A DNA stretch of 64,000 nt from contig JAQTZB010000006.1 in assembly GCA_028688015.1 (NCBI GenBank), positions 176,739 through 240,738 of the forward strand, given 5' to 3'. This document shows positions 28,731-36,108 of the stretch, piece by piece. Position numbers and translations under genes: made by a program. Source of the DNA: Elusimicrobiales bacterium. Lineage in GTDB: Bacteria > Elusimicrobiota > Elusimicrobia > Elusimicrobiales > UBA9959. Every line of letters begins with the position of its first letter. Within the stretch, counting starts at the first letter, position 1. The notes under the pieces were generated by a model. That model saw only the letters and a list, made by a program, of their open reading frames with translations. It ran no database searches and was not told the DNA's origin.

Positions 28731-29279
28731 ATGCTAAATGCTATAGGCGGCGTAGAACTTTCCAGCGTGGCCAAGGGCCTCGAAGCGGCGGACGCGATGC
28801 TGAAGACCGCCAGCGTCAAACTGCTGCTGTCGCGCTCCATCTGCCCCGGCAAGTACATCATCCTGGCGGCCGGGGACGTGGGCGACGTCAGCGCGGCGGT
28901 AGAGGCCGGCTCGGCCAAGGCCGCGCACGCGCTGGTGGATAGTTTCGTCATCCCTAACATCCACCCCGAGGTTTTCCCGGCCATAGAAGGCACCACCGTG
29001 GTGGAGGGCCTGGAGGCCCTGGGCATCATAGAGGCTTTTTCCGTTTCGGCGCTGGTGCAGGCGGCGGACGCCGCAGTAAAGGCCGCCCCGGTAAAACTGC
29101 TGGAGATCCGCCTGGCCATGGCGCTGGGCGGCAAGGCCTTCGTCACCCTGACCGGCCCGGTGGCCGCGGCCGACGCCGCAGTGGCCGCGGGCGCCGCGGT
29201 AGTGGCGAAAAAAGGCCTGCTGGTAGAGAAGGTGGTTATTCCCCAGCCCCGTCCCGAGCTGCTGCGGGAATTGATTTAG
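28731..29279 (+). CDS. pduT: BMC-T shell protein with Fe-S pore cysteine (PduT type)
   Basis: Trimeric tandem-BMC shell protein of 182 residues with two BMC domains (about 4-88 and 95-180). Cys38 in SRSICPGKY matches the Cys38 that holds the 4Fe-4S cluster on the threefold axis of Citrobacter PduT. NIHPEVFPAI at the domain junction is also PduT-like. It follows pduS by 8 bases; together they suggest electron transfer across the shell. Confidence 0.92.
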   Translation: MLNAIGGVELSSVAKGLEAADAMLKTASVKLLLSRSICPGKYIILAAGDVGDVSAAVEAGSAKAAHALVDSFVIPNIHPEVFPAIEGTTVVEGLEALGIIEAFSVSALVQAADAAVKAAPVKLLEIRLAMALGGKAFVTLTGPVAAADAAVAAGAAVVAKKGLLVEKVVIPQPRPELLRELI

Positions 29280-29322
29280 CGTATTATTTGTATAATCTTT
29301 TTGATATTTAAGGAGACCCAAA

Positions 29323-30102
29323 ATGGCCGCCAATAACAGGACCCCGATGATAGCCGGCAACTGGAAGATGCACATGACCGCCAAGGAGGCCGCCGACCTG
29401 GCCGCCGCCATGCGCAAAGGCCTGGACCCGGACCTCAAGCACGAAGTGCTGCTGGCGCCCACCTTTACCGCCCTGCACGCCGTCAACGCCGTTCTCGGCG
29501 GCTCCAAAATCTTCCTGTCCTCTCAGGATGTCTGCTGGGAAGAGAAAGGTGCCTTTACCGGCGCGGTCTCCCCGTCTCAGATCAAGGACGCGGGCTGCAC
29601 GCACGCCATCATCGGCCACTCCGAGCGCCGCAAGGTCTTCCTGGAGACCGACGAGGTCATCAATAAGAAGATGAAGGCCGCCATAAAGGCCGGTCTCGTC
29701 CCCGTGCTCTGCATCGGCGAGACGCTGGAGGAGCGCGAGAGCCAGAAGACCTATCGGGTGCTGGAGACGCAGCTCAACGGCGCGTTCGCCGGAATCACAG
29801 CCGCCGAGGCCAACAGAGTGGTCATCGCCTACGAGCCCGTCTGGGCCATCGGCACCGGCAAGACCGCCACTCCCGACCAGGCGCAGGACGCCCACGTTTT
29901 TGTCAGGAAGCAGATGGAGCGCATCTACGGCAAAGGCTACGCCGACGCCGTGCGCATCCTCTACGGCGGTTCAGTGAAGGCCGACAATATCGACGAGCTG
30001 ATGGCCCAGGCCGATATCGACGGCGCGCTGGTGGGCGGCGAGAGCCTGAAGGCCGACAAGTTCCTGCGCGTTATCCATTTTCAGGCGGTGCTGAGCAAAT
30101 AA
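29323..30102 (+). CDS. tpiA: Triosephosphate isomerase, encoded inside the BMC operon
   Basis: Interconverts glyceraldehyde-3-phosphate and dihydroxyacetone phosphate. The 259-residue protein has all catalytic parts: GNWKM, IIGHSERR, AYEPVWAIGTGK (Glu and loop 6) and LYGGSVKADNI for phosphate. AAGGAG lies 8 bases upstream. A TATAAT at 29291-29296 may be an internal promoter, but no well-spaced -35 is seen. There is no targeting helix at the N-terminus. Its place between pduT and pduL links it to the triose-phosphate released by DeoC. Confidence 0.95.
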   Translation: MAANNRTPMIAGNWKMHMTAKEAADLAAAMRKGLDPDLKHEVLLAPTFTALHAVNAVLGGSKIFLSSQDVCWEEKGAFTGAVSPSQIKDAGCTHAIIGHSERRKVFLETDEVINKKMKAAIKAGLVPVLCIGETLEERESQKTYRVLETQLNGAFAGITAAEANRVVIAYEPVWAIGTGKTATPDQAQDAHVFVRKQMERIYGKGYADAVRILYGGSVKADNIDELMAQADIDGALVGGESLKADKFLRVIHFQAVLSK

Positions 30103-30735
30103 ATGGACGAGCGGCTGCTGAAGGAGATACTCGAGGACCTCAAACTCCGTCAGGAGCGGTCCTCCCTGCCCGTACCCGTGGGCGTCTCCAACCGGCACGT
30201 CCACCTGACGAAGGAAGATTTCAAGACGCTCTTCGGCGCGGACGCCGACGACACGCAGCTCAAGGCGGTGAAGCAGCCGGGGCAGTACGCCTGCAACGAG
30301 CGGGTGACCGTGGAGGGGCCCAAGGGCGCCCTCAAGGACGTCAGGATGATAGGCCCGTACCGGAAGTACAGCCAGGTGGAAGTCTCGCTGGGCGACGCGC
30401 GCCGGCTGGGCGTGGAGCCGCCTATCCGCGACTCAGGAAAACTCGAGAGTTCCCCGGGCATCCGGCTGGTCGGGCCCAAGGGCTCCGTCACGCTGCGGCA
30501 GGGGGTCATCCTGTCCAAGCGGCATATCCATTTCAATCTGAAGGAAGGCGCGGCGTACAGGGTGAAGGACGGCCAGGAGGTGCGCGTGCTCTGCGGCCGC
30601 GGCACCGACCGGGAAACCATTTACGAGCGGGTGCTGTGCCGTGTCTCCGACGCCTACTCGCTGGAGCTGCACCTGGACGTGGAAGAGGCCAACGCCGCCG
30701 GCCTGAAGAACTGCGACCAGGCCTATATAGTTTGA
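30103..30735 (+). CDS. pduL: BMC phosphotransacylase PduL
   Basis: Converts acyl-CoA and phosphate to acyl-phosphate and recycles CoA inside the compartment. The 210-residue protein has two PduL domains and the zinc ligands His32/His34 (SNRHVHL), His141/His143 (SKRHIHF) and His190 (LELHLD). The first 18 residues (MDERLLKEILEDLKLRQE) form an amphipathic helix, the usual encapsulation peptide. Its ATG follows the tpiA stop directly. With the aldehyde dehydrogenase downstream it gives acetyl-phosphate for ATP formation. Confidence 0.93.
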   Translation: MDERLLKEILEDLKLRQERSSLPVPVGVSNRHVHLTKEDFKTLFGADADDTQLKAVKQPGQYACNERVTVEGPKGALKDVRMIGPYRKYSQVEVSLGDARRLGVEPPIRDSGKLESSPGIRLVGPKGSVTLRQGVILSKRHIHFNLKEGAAYRVKDGQEVRVLCGRGTDRETIYERVLCRVSDAYSLELHLDVEEANAAGLKNCDQAYIV

Positions 30736-30772
30736 TTTGGTATTTTTAGTCTAGTTTACGGAGGTAGCAAAC

Positions 30773-31057
30773 ATGGACGCACTCGGAATGATAGAAACCA
30801 AGGGCCTCGTGGCCTGCGTGGAAGCTGCAGACGCCGCGGTGAAAGCCGCCAACGTCAAGATAGTCGGCTACGAGAAGGTCGGCTCCGGCCTCGTGACCAT
30901 CCTTTTCCGCGGCGAAGTCGCCGCCTGCCGCGCCGCCTGCGACTCCGGCGCCGCCGCCGCCCAGAAGGTGGGCGAACTGGTCAGCGTGCACGTGATCCCG
31001 CAGCCGCACGGCGACCTGGAAGGCAAACTGCCGATCAGCGACGCCAAGAAAAAGTAA
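30773..31057 (+). CDS. BMC-H hexameric shell protein (PduA/EutM type), first copy
   Basis: A 94-residue single BMC domain with LGMIETKG at the start and the pore loop KVGSGL at 35-40, as in PduA. It forms the hexagonal facet tiles and a polar pore for small metabolites. The last 17 residues are a short charged extension. GGAGG precedes the ATG. A long cruciform-like repeat separates it from the next gene. Confidence 0.95.
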   Translation: MDALGMIETKGLVACVEAADAAVKAANVKIVGYEKVGSGLVTILFRGEVAACRAACDSGAAAAQKVGELVSVHVIPQPHGDLEGKLPISDAKKK

Positions 31058-31060
31058 AAA

Positions 31061-31132
31061 TAGGGACAGCGCCCTATTCCCTGCCGGGAATAGGGGCTGT
31101 TCATAATCTTAGAGAACAGGGCGCTGTCCCTG
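31061..31132. repeat. REP-like cruciform between BMC-H and EutN genes
   Basis: AGGGACAGCGCCCT (31062-31075) and its exact complement (31118-31131) make a 14-bp outer stem. Inside are a 10-bp hairpin (31072-31081 with 31086-31095, loop TGCC) and a 6-bp hairpin (31097-31102 with 31114-31119). The inner hairpins compete with part of the outer stem, giving a three-way-junction alternative. It resembles REP/BIME elements moved by RAYT transposases; none is in the window. Confidence 0.75.
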
Positions 31133-31149
31133 TTTTCGGCGGAGGAAAG

Positions 31150-31458
31150 ATGCTATTCGCACGAGTAGTGGGTAACGTAGTCTGCACCCGCAAGGACGAC
31201 AAGCTCGTCGGCACCAAGCTGCTGATGGTGCAGCCGGTGGGCCTTGACGACAAGCCGCGCGGCAATACGCTGGTCGGCATCGACGCCGTCGGCGCCGGCA
31301 CCGGCGAGCTGGTGCTGCTGGTGCAGGGCTCCAGCGCCCGCCAGACCTCGAAGACCGAGAACACCCCGGTGGACTGCACGGTCTTCGCCATCGTGGACAC
31401 CGTGGAGAAGGACGGCAAGATCATCTTCAAGAAATCGGCCGGCAAACTGCAGGAATAG
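31150..31458 (+). CDS. BMC-P pentameric shell vertex protein (EutN/CcmL type), first copy
   Basis: A 102-residue EutN/CcmL-fold protein (LFARVVGNVVCTRKDDKLVG, then LLMVQPVG and GIDAVGAGTGELVL) that caps the shell vertices. GGCGGAGG precedes the ATG. It is the first of three BMC-P genes in the operon and the longest. Confidence 0.93.
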   Translation: MLFARVVGNVVCTRKDDKLVGTKLLMVQPVGLDDKPRGNTLVGIDAVGAGTGELVLLVQGSSARQTSKTENTPVDCTVFAIVDTVEKDGKIIFKKSAGKLQE

Positions 31459-31468
31459 GTAAAAGTTT

Positions 31469-32881
31469 ATGCCCCTTAGCGAAGAAGACCTGAGGAAGAT
31501 AGTGACTGAGGTCGTGCGTAACCTCGGGACGGCCCCCGCCGCCCCGGCGCAGGCTTCCGGCGGCCCGGTGTTCGACACCGTGGACGCCGCCGTGAGCGCG
31601 GCCGAGCAAGCCCAGCCCGTGTTCCAGGATCTGGGGCTGGTAGCGCGGGAAAAGATAATCGCCGCCATACGCGAAGTCTCCCGCGCCAACTCCCGCCGCT
31701 GGGCCGAGCTGGCCGTGGCCGAAACGGGCATGGGCCGGGTGGAAGACAAAGTTTTGAAGAACCAGGTCTGCATCGACGGGACCCCCGGCGTGGAAGACCT
31801 GCGCGCGGTGTCCTATACCGGAGACAAGGGCCTGACCCTGGTGGAATACGCGCCCTTCGGAGTGGTGGCCGCCATCACGCCCTCCACCAACGCCGTGGCT
31901 ACCATCATCAGCAACGCTATCGGCATCCTGGCCGCCGGCAACGCGGTGGTGTTCTCGCCTCATCCGGCCGCCAAGGGCTGCGTGGCCGACGCCGTGCGCG
32001 TGCTGGATAAAGCTATCATCGCGGCGGGCGGCCCCGCCAATTTGGTGACCACTATCGCCAAGCCCACGCAGGAAGCCACCAAACAGCTGCTGAGCCACCC
32101 CCGGACCAACATGAACATAGTGACCGGGGGGCCGGCCATAGTGAAAGTGGCCATGACCTCAGGCAAACCCTGCAAGACCATAGCCGCGGGCCCCGGCAAC
32201 CCGCCCGTGGTGGTGGACGAGACCGCCGTGTTCCCGGACTGCGCCCGCGAAATAATTTACGGCTGCGGCTTCGACAATAACGTGCTGTGCATCTCCGAGA
32301 AGGAAGTGATAGTGACCGAAGCCGCGCGCGCCCGCTTCCTGGAAGCCATGCGCTCCGACCCGCGCGCTTACGAGCTGTCCGGAGCCCAGATGGACCAGCT
32401 TTCCAAGCTCGCCATCCCCGAGCCGGGGCCTGAACCCAAGGTCAACCGCGACTTCATCGGCAAGAACCCGTCGGTGATAGCCAGGGCCATAGGCCTGAAC
32501 CTTTCCGACGACATCCGCGTGCTCTGGGCGGAAGTGCCCAACGACCACCCGTTCGTGCACACCGAGCAGCTGATGCCGGTGCTGCCCGTGACCGTGGCGA
32601 AAGACGTGGACGCCGCTATCGAGCTGGCCCGCCGCGCCGAGGGGAACAACCACCACAGCGCCGGGATGTATTCGACCAATATCAGGAACATGACCAAGAT
32701 GGGCCGGCGCATGGCTTGCTCCATCTTCGTCAAGAACGGCTGCACGCTGCACGGCCTGGGCCTCGGTGAGGGCTACGCCTCCATGTCCATCGGGACGCCT
32801 ACGGGCGATGGCATCACCAAGACCAGCCATTTTGTGCGACCGCTGCAGTGCAGCGTAGTCGGAGATCTCAGAATCGCTTAA
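31469..32881 (+). CDS. pduP: CoA-acylating aldehyde dehydrogenase (PduP/EutE type)
   Basis: Oxidises acetaldehyde to acetyl-CoA with NAD+ inside the compartment. The 470 residues contain the catalytic Cys274 in DNNVLCISE, the NAD-binding region (FGVVAAITPSTNAV) and the C-terminal GEGYASMSIGTPTGDG region. The N-terminus MPLSEEDLRKIVTEVVRNLG is an amphipathic helix followed by an Ala/Pro linker, a typical encapsulation peptide. It starts 11 bases after EutN. No alcohol dehydrogenase is present to regenerate NAD+. Confidence 0.95.
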   Translation: MPLSEEDLRKIVTEVVRNLGTAPAAPAQASGGPVFDTVDAAVSAAEQAQPVFQDLGLVAREKIIAAIREVSRANSRRWAELAVAETGMGRVEDKVLKNQVCIDGTPGVEDLRAVSYTGDKGLTLVEYAPFGVVAAITPSTNAVATIISNAIGILAAGNAVVFSPHPAAKGCVADAVRVLDKAIIAAGGPANLVTTIAKPTQEATKQLLSHPRTNMNIVTGGPAIVKVAMTSGKPCKTIAAGPGNPPVVVDETAVFPDCAREIIYGCGFDNNVLCISEKEVIVTEAARARFLEAMRSDPRAYELSGAQMDQLSKLAIPEPGPEPKVNRDFIGKNPSVIARAIGLNLSDDIRVLWAEVPNDHPFVHTEQLMPVLPVTVAKDVDAAIELARRAEGNNHHSAGMYSTNIRNMTKMGRRMACSIFVKNGCTLHGLGLGEGYASMSIGTPTGDGITKTSHFVRPLQCSVVGDLRIA

Positions 32882-32892
32882 GGAGCTTTAAT

Positions 32893-33441
32893 ATGCAGGC
32901 TAACATAGCCGTGGGTTTGATGGAAACTTCCTCTATAGCCAAAGGCGTAGAGGCCCTGGACGCCATGTGCAAGGCCGCCGGCGTAAAGCCGGAGGTGCAC
33001 CAGGCTATCTCCAAGGGAAAATATATCATAGTGATCTCCGGCCCCCTCGGCGAGGTGGAATCCTCCCTGGCCAAGGGCGCTGAGATAGCCGGCAATACGG
33101 TGATAGCCCGCCACCTCATCCGCAATATCCACTCCGGCGCGCTGGCCGCGCTCAACAAGAAAGTAAAGCCCGCCAAGATCGAAGCCGTGGGCATCGTCGA
33201 GACCAAAGAGGCGCTGCCGGCCCTGTTCGCCGCCGACGCGGCCGCGAAGGCCGCCTTCGTGCACGTGGCCGAGGTCAACACCGGCAAGGGCATAGGCGGC
33301 AAAGGCTACTTCACCGTGGTCGGCGAACCCGGCGCGGTGCGCACGGCGGTTTCCGCCGGAGTTAAGGCCATCGGCGAAGACGCGGTAGTCAGCCGCATAG
33401 TGATACCCAACGCGCACGAGCACCTCGGCGCTGCAATTTAA
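32893..33441 (+). CDS. BMC-T shell protein without cluster cysteine, second copy
   Basis: A 182-residue tandem BMC protein (start at MQANIAVGLMETSSIAKG, AGGAG upstream). It is related to the PduT-like protein of the same operon, but the Cys38-equivalent is Ser in AISKGKY. A metabolite-pore or purely structural trimer is more likely than an electron conduit. It directly precedes the first structured leader element. Confidence 0.9.
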   Translation: MQANIAVGLMETSSIAKGVEALDAMCKAAGVKPEVHQAISKGKYIIVISGPLGEVESSLAKGAEIAGNTVIARHLIRNIHSGALAALNKKVKPAKIEAVGIVETKEALPALFAADAAAKAAFVHVAEVNTGKGIGGKGYFTVVGEPGAVRTAVSAGVKAIGEDAVVSRIVIPNAHEHLGAAI

Positions 33442-33443
33442 AG

Positions 33444-33591
33444 GAACTCCTCTTAGGAGGGGTTCAGCGAAGCGACGACGAAACGGGGAACCTTAGGTTC
33501 CCCTTGTGGAGCACCGGGACCGCACCTTGTAAGTCCCGGCGATAATCGCCCCGAGCGAATAGCGAGGGGTGCGACGAGAAGGAGAGAATTT
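33444..33591 (+). ncRNA. Structured leader element A before rpiB-like gene
   Basis: The element holds a 9-bp hairpin with loop TTAG (33444-33465), an 8-bp perfect hairpin with loop TTA (33485-33503), and a 7-bp hairpin (33514-33539), then a variable part. It ends in GCGACGAGAAGGAGA, the Shine-Dalgarno of the rpiB-like gene. Both conserved hairpins and the flanks GTTCAGCGAAGC and GACGACGAAA recur at 35605-35766. The first hairpin's 3' arm contains a Shine-Dalgarno-like AGGAGG. It could act in mRNA processing or translation control. Confidence 0.55.
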
Positions 33592-34038
33592 ATGAGAATA
33601 GTCATAGGCGCGGATCACGCTGGTTTCGACGCTAAGGAGCGGCTCAAGAAGTTCCTGCAGAAGCTCGGTCACGACGTCACCGACTTCGGCTGTTATTCCG
33701 TCGAGCCGGTGGACTTCCCGGACATCGCGCTGCTGGTCAGCGAGGCGGTGCGCCGCAAGGAATTCGACAAGGCCGTGCTGGTGGACGGTTTTAACGGCGC
33801 GATGCCGCTGGCCGCCAACAAGGTGCACGGCATCCGCGCGGTGGCCGCCTACGACACCATCTCCGCCCGCTTCGCCGCGGCGCACGAGGACTGCAATGTG
33901 CTGTGCCTGGGCGGCAAGACGCACGGCGAACTGGCTTTAGAGGAGATGATCAAGGTCTGGCTTAACACCCCTTTCGAGGGCGGCAAGTATCAGAAGCGGC
34001 TGGACAAGATCACCGCGATAGAGCAGAAGTGCTATTGA
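33592..34038 (+). CDS. RpiB/LacAB-family protein with altered active site
   Basis: The 148-residue protein aligns end to end with ribose-5-phosphate isomerase B. GADHAG (Asp8, His9), AANKVHGIRAV and His98 are kept. The catalytic-base segment, normally CGTGIGMS, reads DGFNGAMP: Cys65 becomes Asp65, the anion-binding GTG is changed, and the Glu used by mycobacterial RpiB is missing. Ribose-5-phosphate isomerisation is therefore uncertain. Because 2-deoxyribose-5-phosphate has no C2 hydroxyl it cannot be isomerised the usual way, but ring opening for DeoC is possible (inference). GAAGGAGA precedes the ATG; no targeting helix is seen. Confidence 0.85.
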   Translation: MRIVIGADHAGFDAKERLKKFLQKLGHDVTDFGCYSVEPVDFPDIALLVSEAVRRKEFDKAVLVDGFNGAMPLAANKVHGIRAVAAYDTISARFAAAHEDCNVLCLGGKTHGELALEEMIKVWLNTPFEGGKYQKRLDKITAIEQKCY

Positions 34039-34039
34039 A

Positions 34040-34339
34040 ATGAAACAGGCCAAGGTCATAGGAAGGGTTTTCTGCTCCCGCCAGTGCTGCGGCATGGAGA
34101 GCAAGACCCTGCTTTTGATCCAGCCGCTCGATTGGGAGACGGATAAACCTTCCGGCGACCCGCTGGTAGCCGGTGACACCGTAGGCGCCGGGGCCGGGGA
34201 GACCGTGTTCTTCGTGGCCTCGCGCGAGGCAATACTGGCTTTCGAGGGCTGGGAAGGCGAGACCGCGACGGGGGCGGCCCCGCCGCCGGTGGACGCCGCG
34301 ATAGTGGGGATCATAGACGGCAAGAGCTTCAGGCAATAA
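34040..34339 (+). CDS. BMC-P pentameric shell vertex protein, second copy
   Basis: A 99-residue EutN-fold protein (AKVIGRVFC, LLLIQPLDWETD, GDTVGAGAGETVFFVASREA). The loop SRQCCGMES has a Cys pair not found in the other two copies. Its ATG follows the rpiB-like stop by one base. Confidence 0.9.
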   Translation: MKQAKVIGRVFCSRQCCGMESKTLLLIQPLDWETDKPSGDPLVAGDTVGAGAGETVFFVASREAILAFEGWEGETATGAAPPPVDAAIVGIIDGKSFRQ

Positions 34340-34343
34340 ATTT

Positions 34344-34616
34344 ATGTTCGTAGCTAAAGTCATCGGGAATGTCTGGGCCACCCGCAAGCACGGGGGGCTG
34401 AAGAACGCCACCATGCTGCTGGTCAGGCCGCTGGGCGCCGACGGCAAGCTCACGGGCGAGGCGCAGCTGGTCATAGACAACCAGGGCGCCGGCCCCGGCG
34501 ACACCGTGCTGATCGTGGACGAGGGCGGCTCCGCCCGCAAGATCCTGAAAAATTCAAAAGCGCCGGTGCGGACCGTGGTAGCCGGCATAGTGGACAAGGT
34601 TCATTTAGGAGAGTGA
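34344..34616 (+). CDS. BMC-P pentameric shell vertex protein, third copy
   Basis: A 90-residue EutN-fold protein ([37 protein letters not shown]). It starts 4 bases after the second copy and its stop overlaps an alternative GTG of deoC. It is the most compact of the three and closest to canonical EutN. Confidence 0.92.
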   Translation: MFVAKVIGNVWATRKHGGLKNATMLLVRPLGADGKLTGEAQLVIDNQGAGPGDTVLIVDEGGSARKILKNSKAPVRTVVAGIVDKVHLGE

Positions 34617-34618
34617 CT

Positions 34619-35599
34619 ATGAACGACGACGATATAAAGAAAATAGCGGCCGAAGTGGCCAGGATCATGAAGGCCGGCGGCCAGGCCGCCCCCCGGCAGA
34701 GCCTGGGCGATTCGGTCAGCATCGGCTCCGCCGGTAAAGTCTTTCAGCGCCCGCTGGTGAACCAGCCGGCCGCCTCCGAAAAGAAGCCCTGCTCCGGGCA
34801 GGGCGACTGCCGCCTGGAAGAAAATACCTGCAGCTCCTCCTGCCAGAGCTGCAACCCGCTGAATAAATACACTCCGCAGCAGATCAAGGCCAGCGCCGAC
34901 CGCGTGAGTTTCTGCAACCCCAACGAGTCCAGCTCGTCGATAGCGGGCATGATAGACCACACCCTGCTCAAGGCCAACGCCACGCAGGAGGAAATAGGCA
35001 AGCTCTGCGAGGAGGCCCGCAAGTACCGCTTCGCCTCCGTCTGCGTGAACCCCGGCTATGTGGCTCTCGCCAGCCGCCTGCTGCGCGGCTCGTCCGTGAT
35101 GGTCTGCACCGTCATCGGCTTCCCGCTGGGCTCCACCACCCCGACGGTAAAAGCCATCGAGGCCCGCGACGCCATCGCCAACGGCGCCGACGAGATCGAC
35201 ATGGTCATCAATATCGGAGCGCTCAAAAGCGGCAACGACCAGCTGGTGCTGGACGATATCAAAGCTGTGCGCGACGCCACGCGCGGCAAATGCCTTAAGG
35301 TCATCCTGGAGACTTCGTACCTGACCAAGGACGAGAAGGTGCGCGCCTGCCGGATGAGCAAGCAGGCCCAGGCCGACTTCGTGAAGACGTCCACAGGCTT
35401 CGGGTCCGGCGGGGCCACGCCCGAGGACATCGCGCTGATGCGGGAGACCGTGGGCCCCGAGATGGGCGTGAAAGCTTCCGGCGGCATAAAGAACGCGGAG
35501 GTGGCCGCGGCCATGATCAAGGCCGGCGCCACGCGCCTGGGCACGAGCGCCAGCATCGCCATAGTTTCCGGCGGCGAGGCCGCCAAAGGGCAGTATTGA
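34619..35599 (+). CDS. deoC: Deoxyribose-phosphate aldolase with encapsulation helix and Cys-rich linker
   Basis: Cleaves 2-deoxyribose-5-phosphate to acetaldehyde and glyceraldehyde-3-phosphate, the proposed entry reaction of this BMC. The ATG at 34619 has AGGAG upstream; a GTG at 34613 is less likely. Residues 1-20 ([20 protein letters not shown]) are an amphipathic targeting helix. Residues 21-108 form a linker with six Cys (58, 64, 71, 75, 78, 99) that ordinary DeoC (about 220-260 residues) lacks. The catalytic domain carries Asp194, Lys227 and the Schiff-base Lys256 in FVKTSTGF. The linker could bind a metal or cluster, or form disulfides. Confidence 0.94.
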   Translation: MNDDDIKKIAAEVARIMKAGGQAAPRQSLGDSVSIGSAGKVFQRPLVNQPAASEKKPCSGQGDCRLEENTCSSSCQSCNPLNKYTPQQIKASADRVSFCNPNESSSSIAGMIDHTLLKANATQEEIGKLCEEARKYRFASVCVNPGYVALASRLLRGSSVMVCTVIGFPLGSTTPTVKAIEARDAIANGADEIDMVINIGALKSGNDQLVLDDIKAVRDATRGKCLKVILETSYLTKDEKVRACRMSKQAQADFVKTSTGFGSGGATPEDIALMRETVGPEMGVKASGGIKNAEVAAAMIKAGATRLGTSASIAIVSGGEAAKGQY

Positions 35600-35604
35600 A
35601 TAAA

Positions 35605-35766
35605 GAACTCCTCTTAGGAGGGGTTCAGCGAAGCCTGAGCCGTAAGGCGAAGGCGCAGCGACGACGAAATGGGGAACCTTAGGTTCCCCTTGTAGAACAC
35701 CCGGCCGCCGAAGGCCGGGCCGCCTAATCGGTCCGCCGAAGGCGGATGCGACAGAGAAGGAGACAT
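35605..35766 (+). ncRNA. Structured leader element B before second BMC-H gene
   Basis: It repeats the two conserved hairpins of element A (35605-35626 and 35671-35689). Between them is a 25-base insert with a small GCC-GTAA-GGC hairpin. Two G/C hairpins follow (35700-35719 and 35732-35746), and the same ending, GCGAC...GAAGGAGA, forms the Shine-Dalgarno. The hairpins vary in sequence between the copies but their positions are kept, which suggests a conserved RNA structure. Confidence 0.55.
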
Positions 35767-36060
35767 ATGTCAGAACCTAAAGAAGCGCTGGGAATGATAG
35801 AGACCAAGGGTTTCATCGGCATGATCGAAGCCTCCGACGCCATGAGCAAGGCCGCCAAGGTGCGCCTGCTCGGCTACGAGAAGATCGGCTCCGGCTACAT
35901 GACCACGCTGTGCGTGGGCGAAGTGGGCGCCGTGCGCGCCGCAGTGGAAGCCGGCGCGGCCTCGGCCCAGAAAGTCGGAGAGCTCGTCGGGATGCACGTC
36001 ATACCGCGCCCCTCGGACGACCTGGACAAGTATCTGGCCAAGATCTCGGTAAAGCTTTGA
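35767..36060 (+). CDS. BMC-H hexameric shell protein, second copy
   Basis: A 97-residue single BMC domain ([20 protein letters not shown]) starting at the ATG with GAAGGAGA upstream; a longer frame from 35746 lacks a ribosome site. The pore loop is KIGSGY (39-44), with Tyr where the first copy has Leu, so the pore lining may differ. It is the last shell gene of the operon. Confidence 0.94.
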   Translation: MSEPKEALGMIETKGFIGMIEASDAMSKAAKVRLLGYEKIGSGYMTTLCVGEVGAVRAAVEAGAASAQKVGELVGMHVIPRPSDDLDKYLAKISVKL

Positions 36061-36069
36061 TAAACGGCC

Positions 36070-36099
36070 CGCGGCCCCGGCGTCTGACGCCGGGCCGCG
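36070..36099 (+). terminator. Hairpin with short T run after the second BMC-H gene
   Basis: CGCGGCCCCGGCG and CGCCGGGCCGCG pair with one bulged C and the loop TCTGA. A TTTT run follows a few bases later (36104-36107), next to the start of the small downstream gene. It may attenuate rather than fully end transcription. Confidence 0.5.
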
Positions 36100-36108
36100 C
36101 GCGGTTTT

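Noticed and set aside
33444-35766. A CRISPR-like or tandem array
   Set aside because: Only two related copies, 2.1 kb apart, each a leader with hairpins; no regular spacers.
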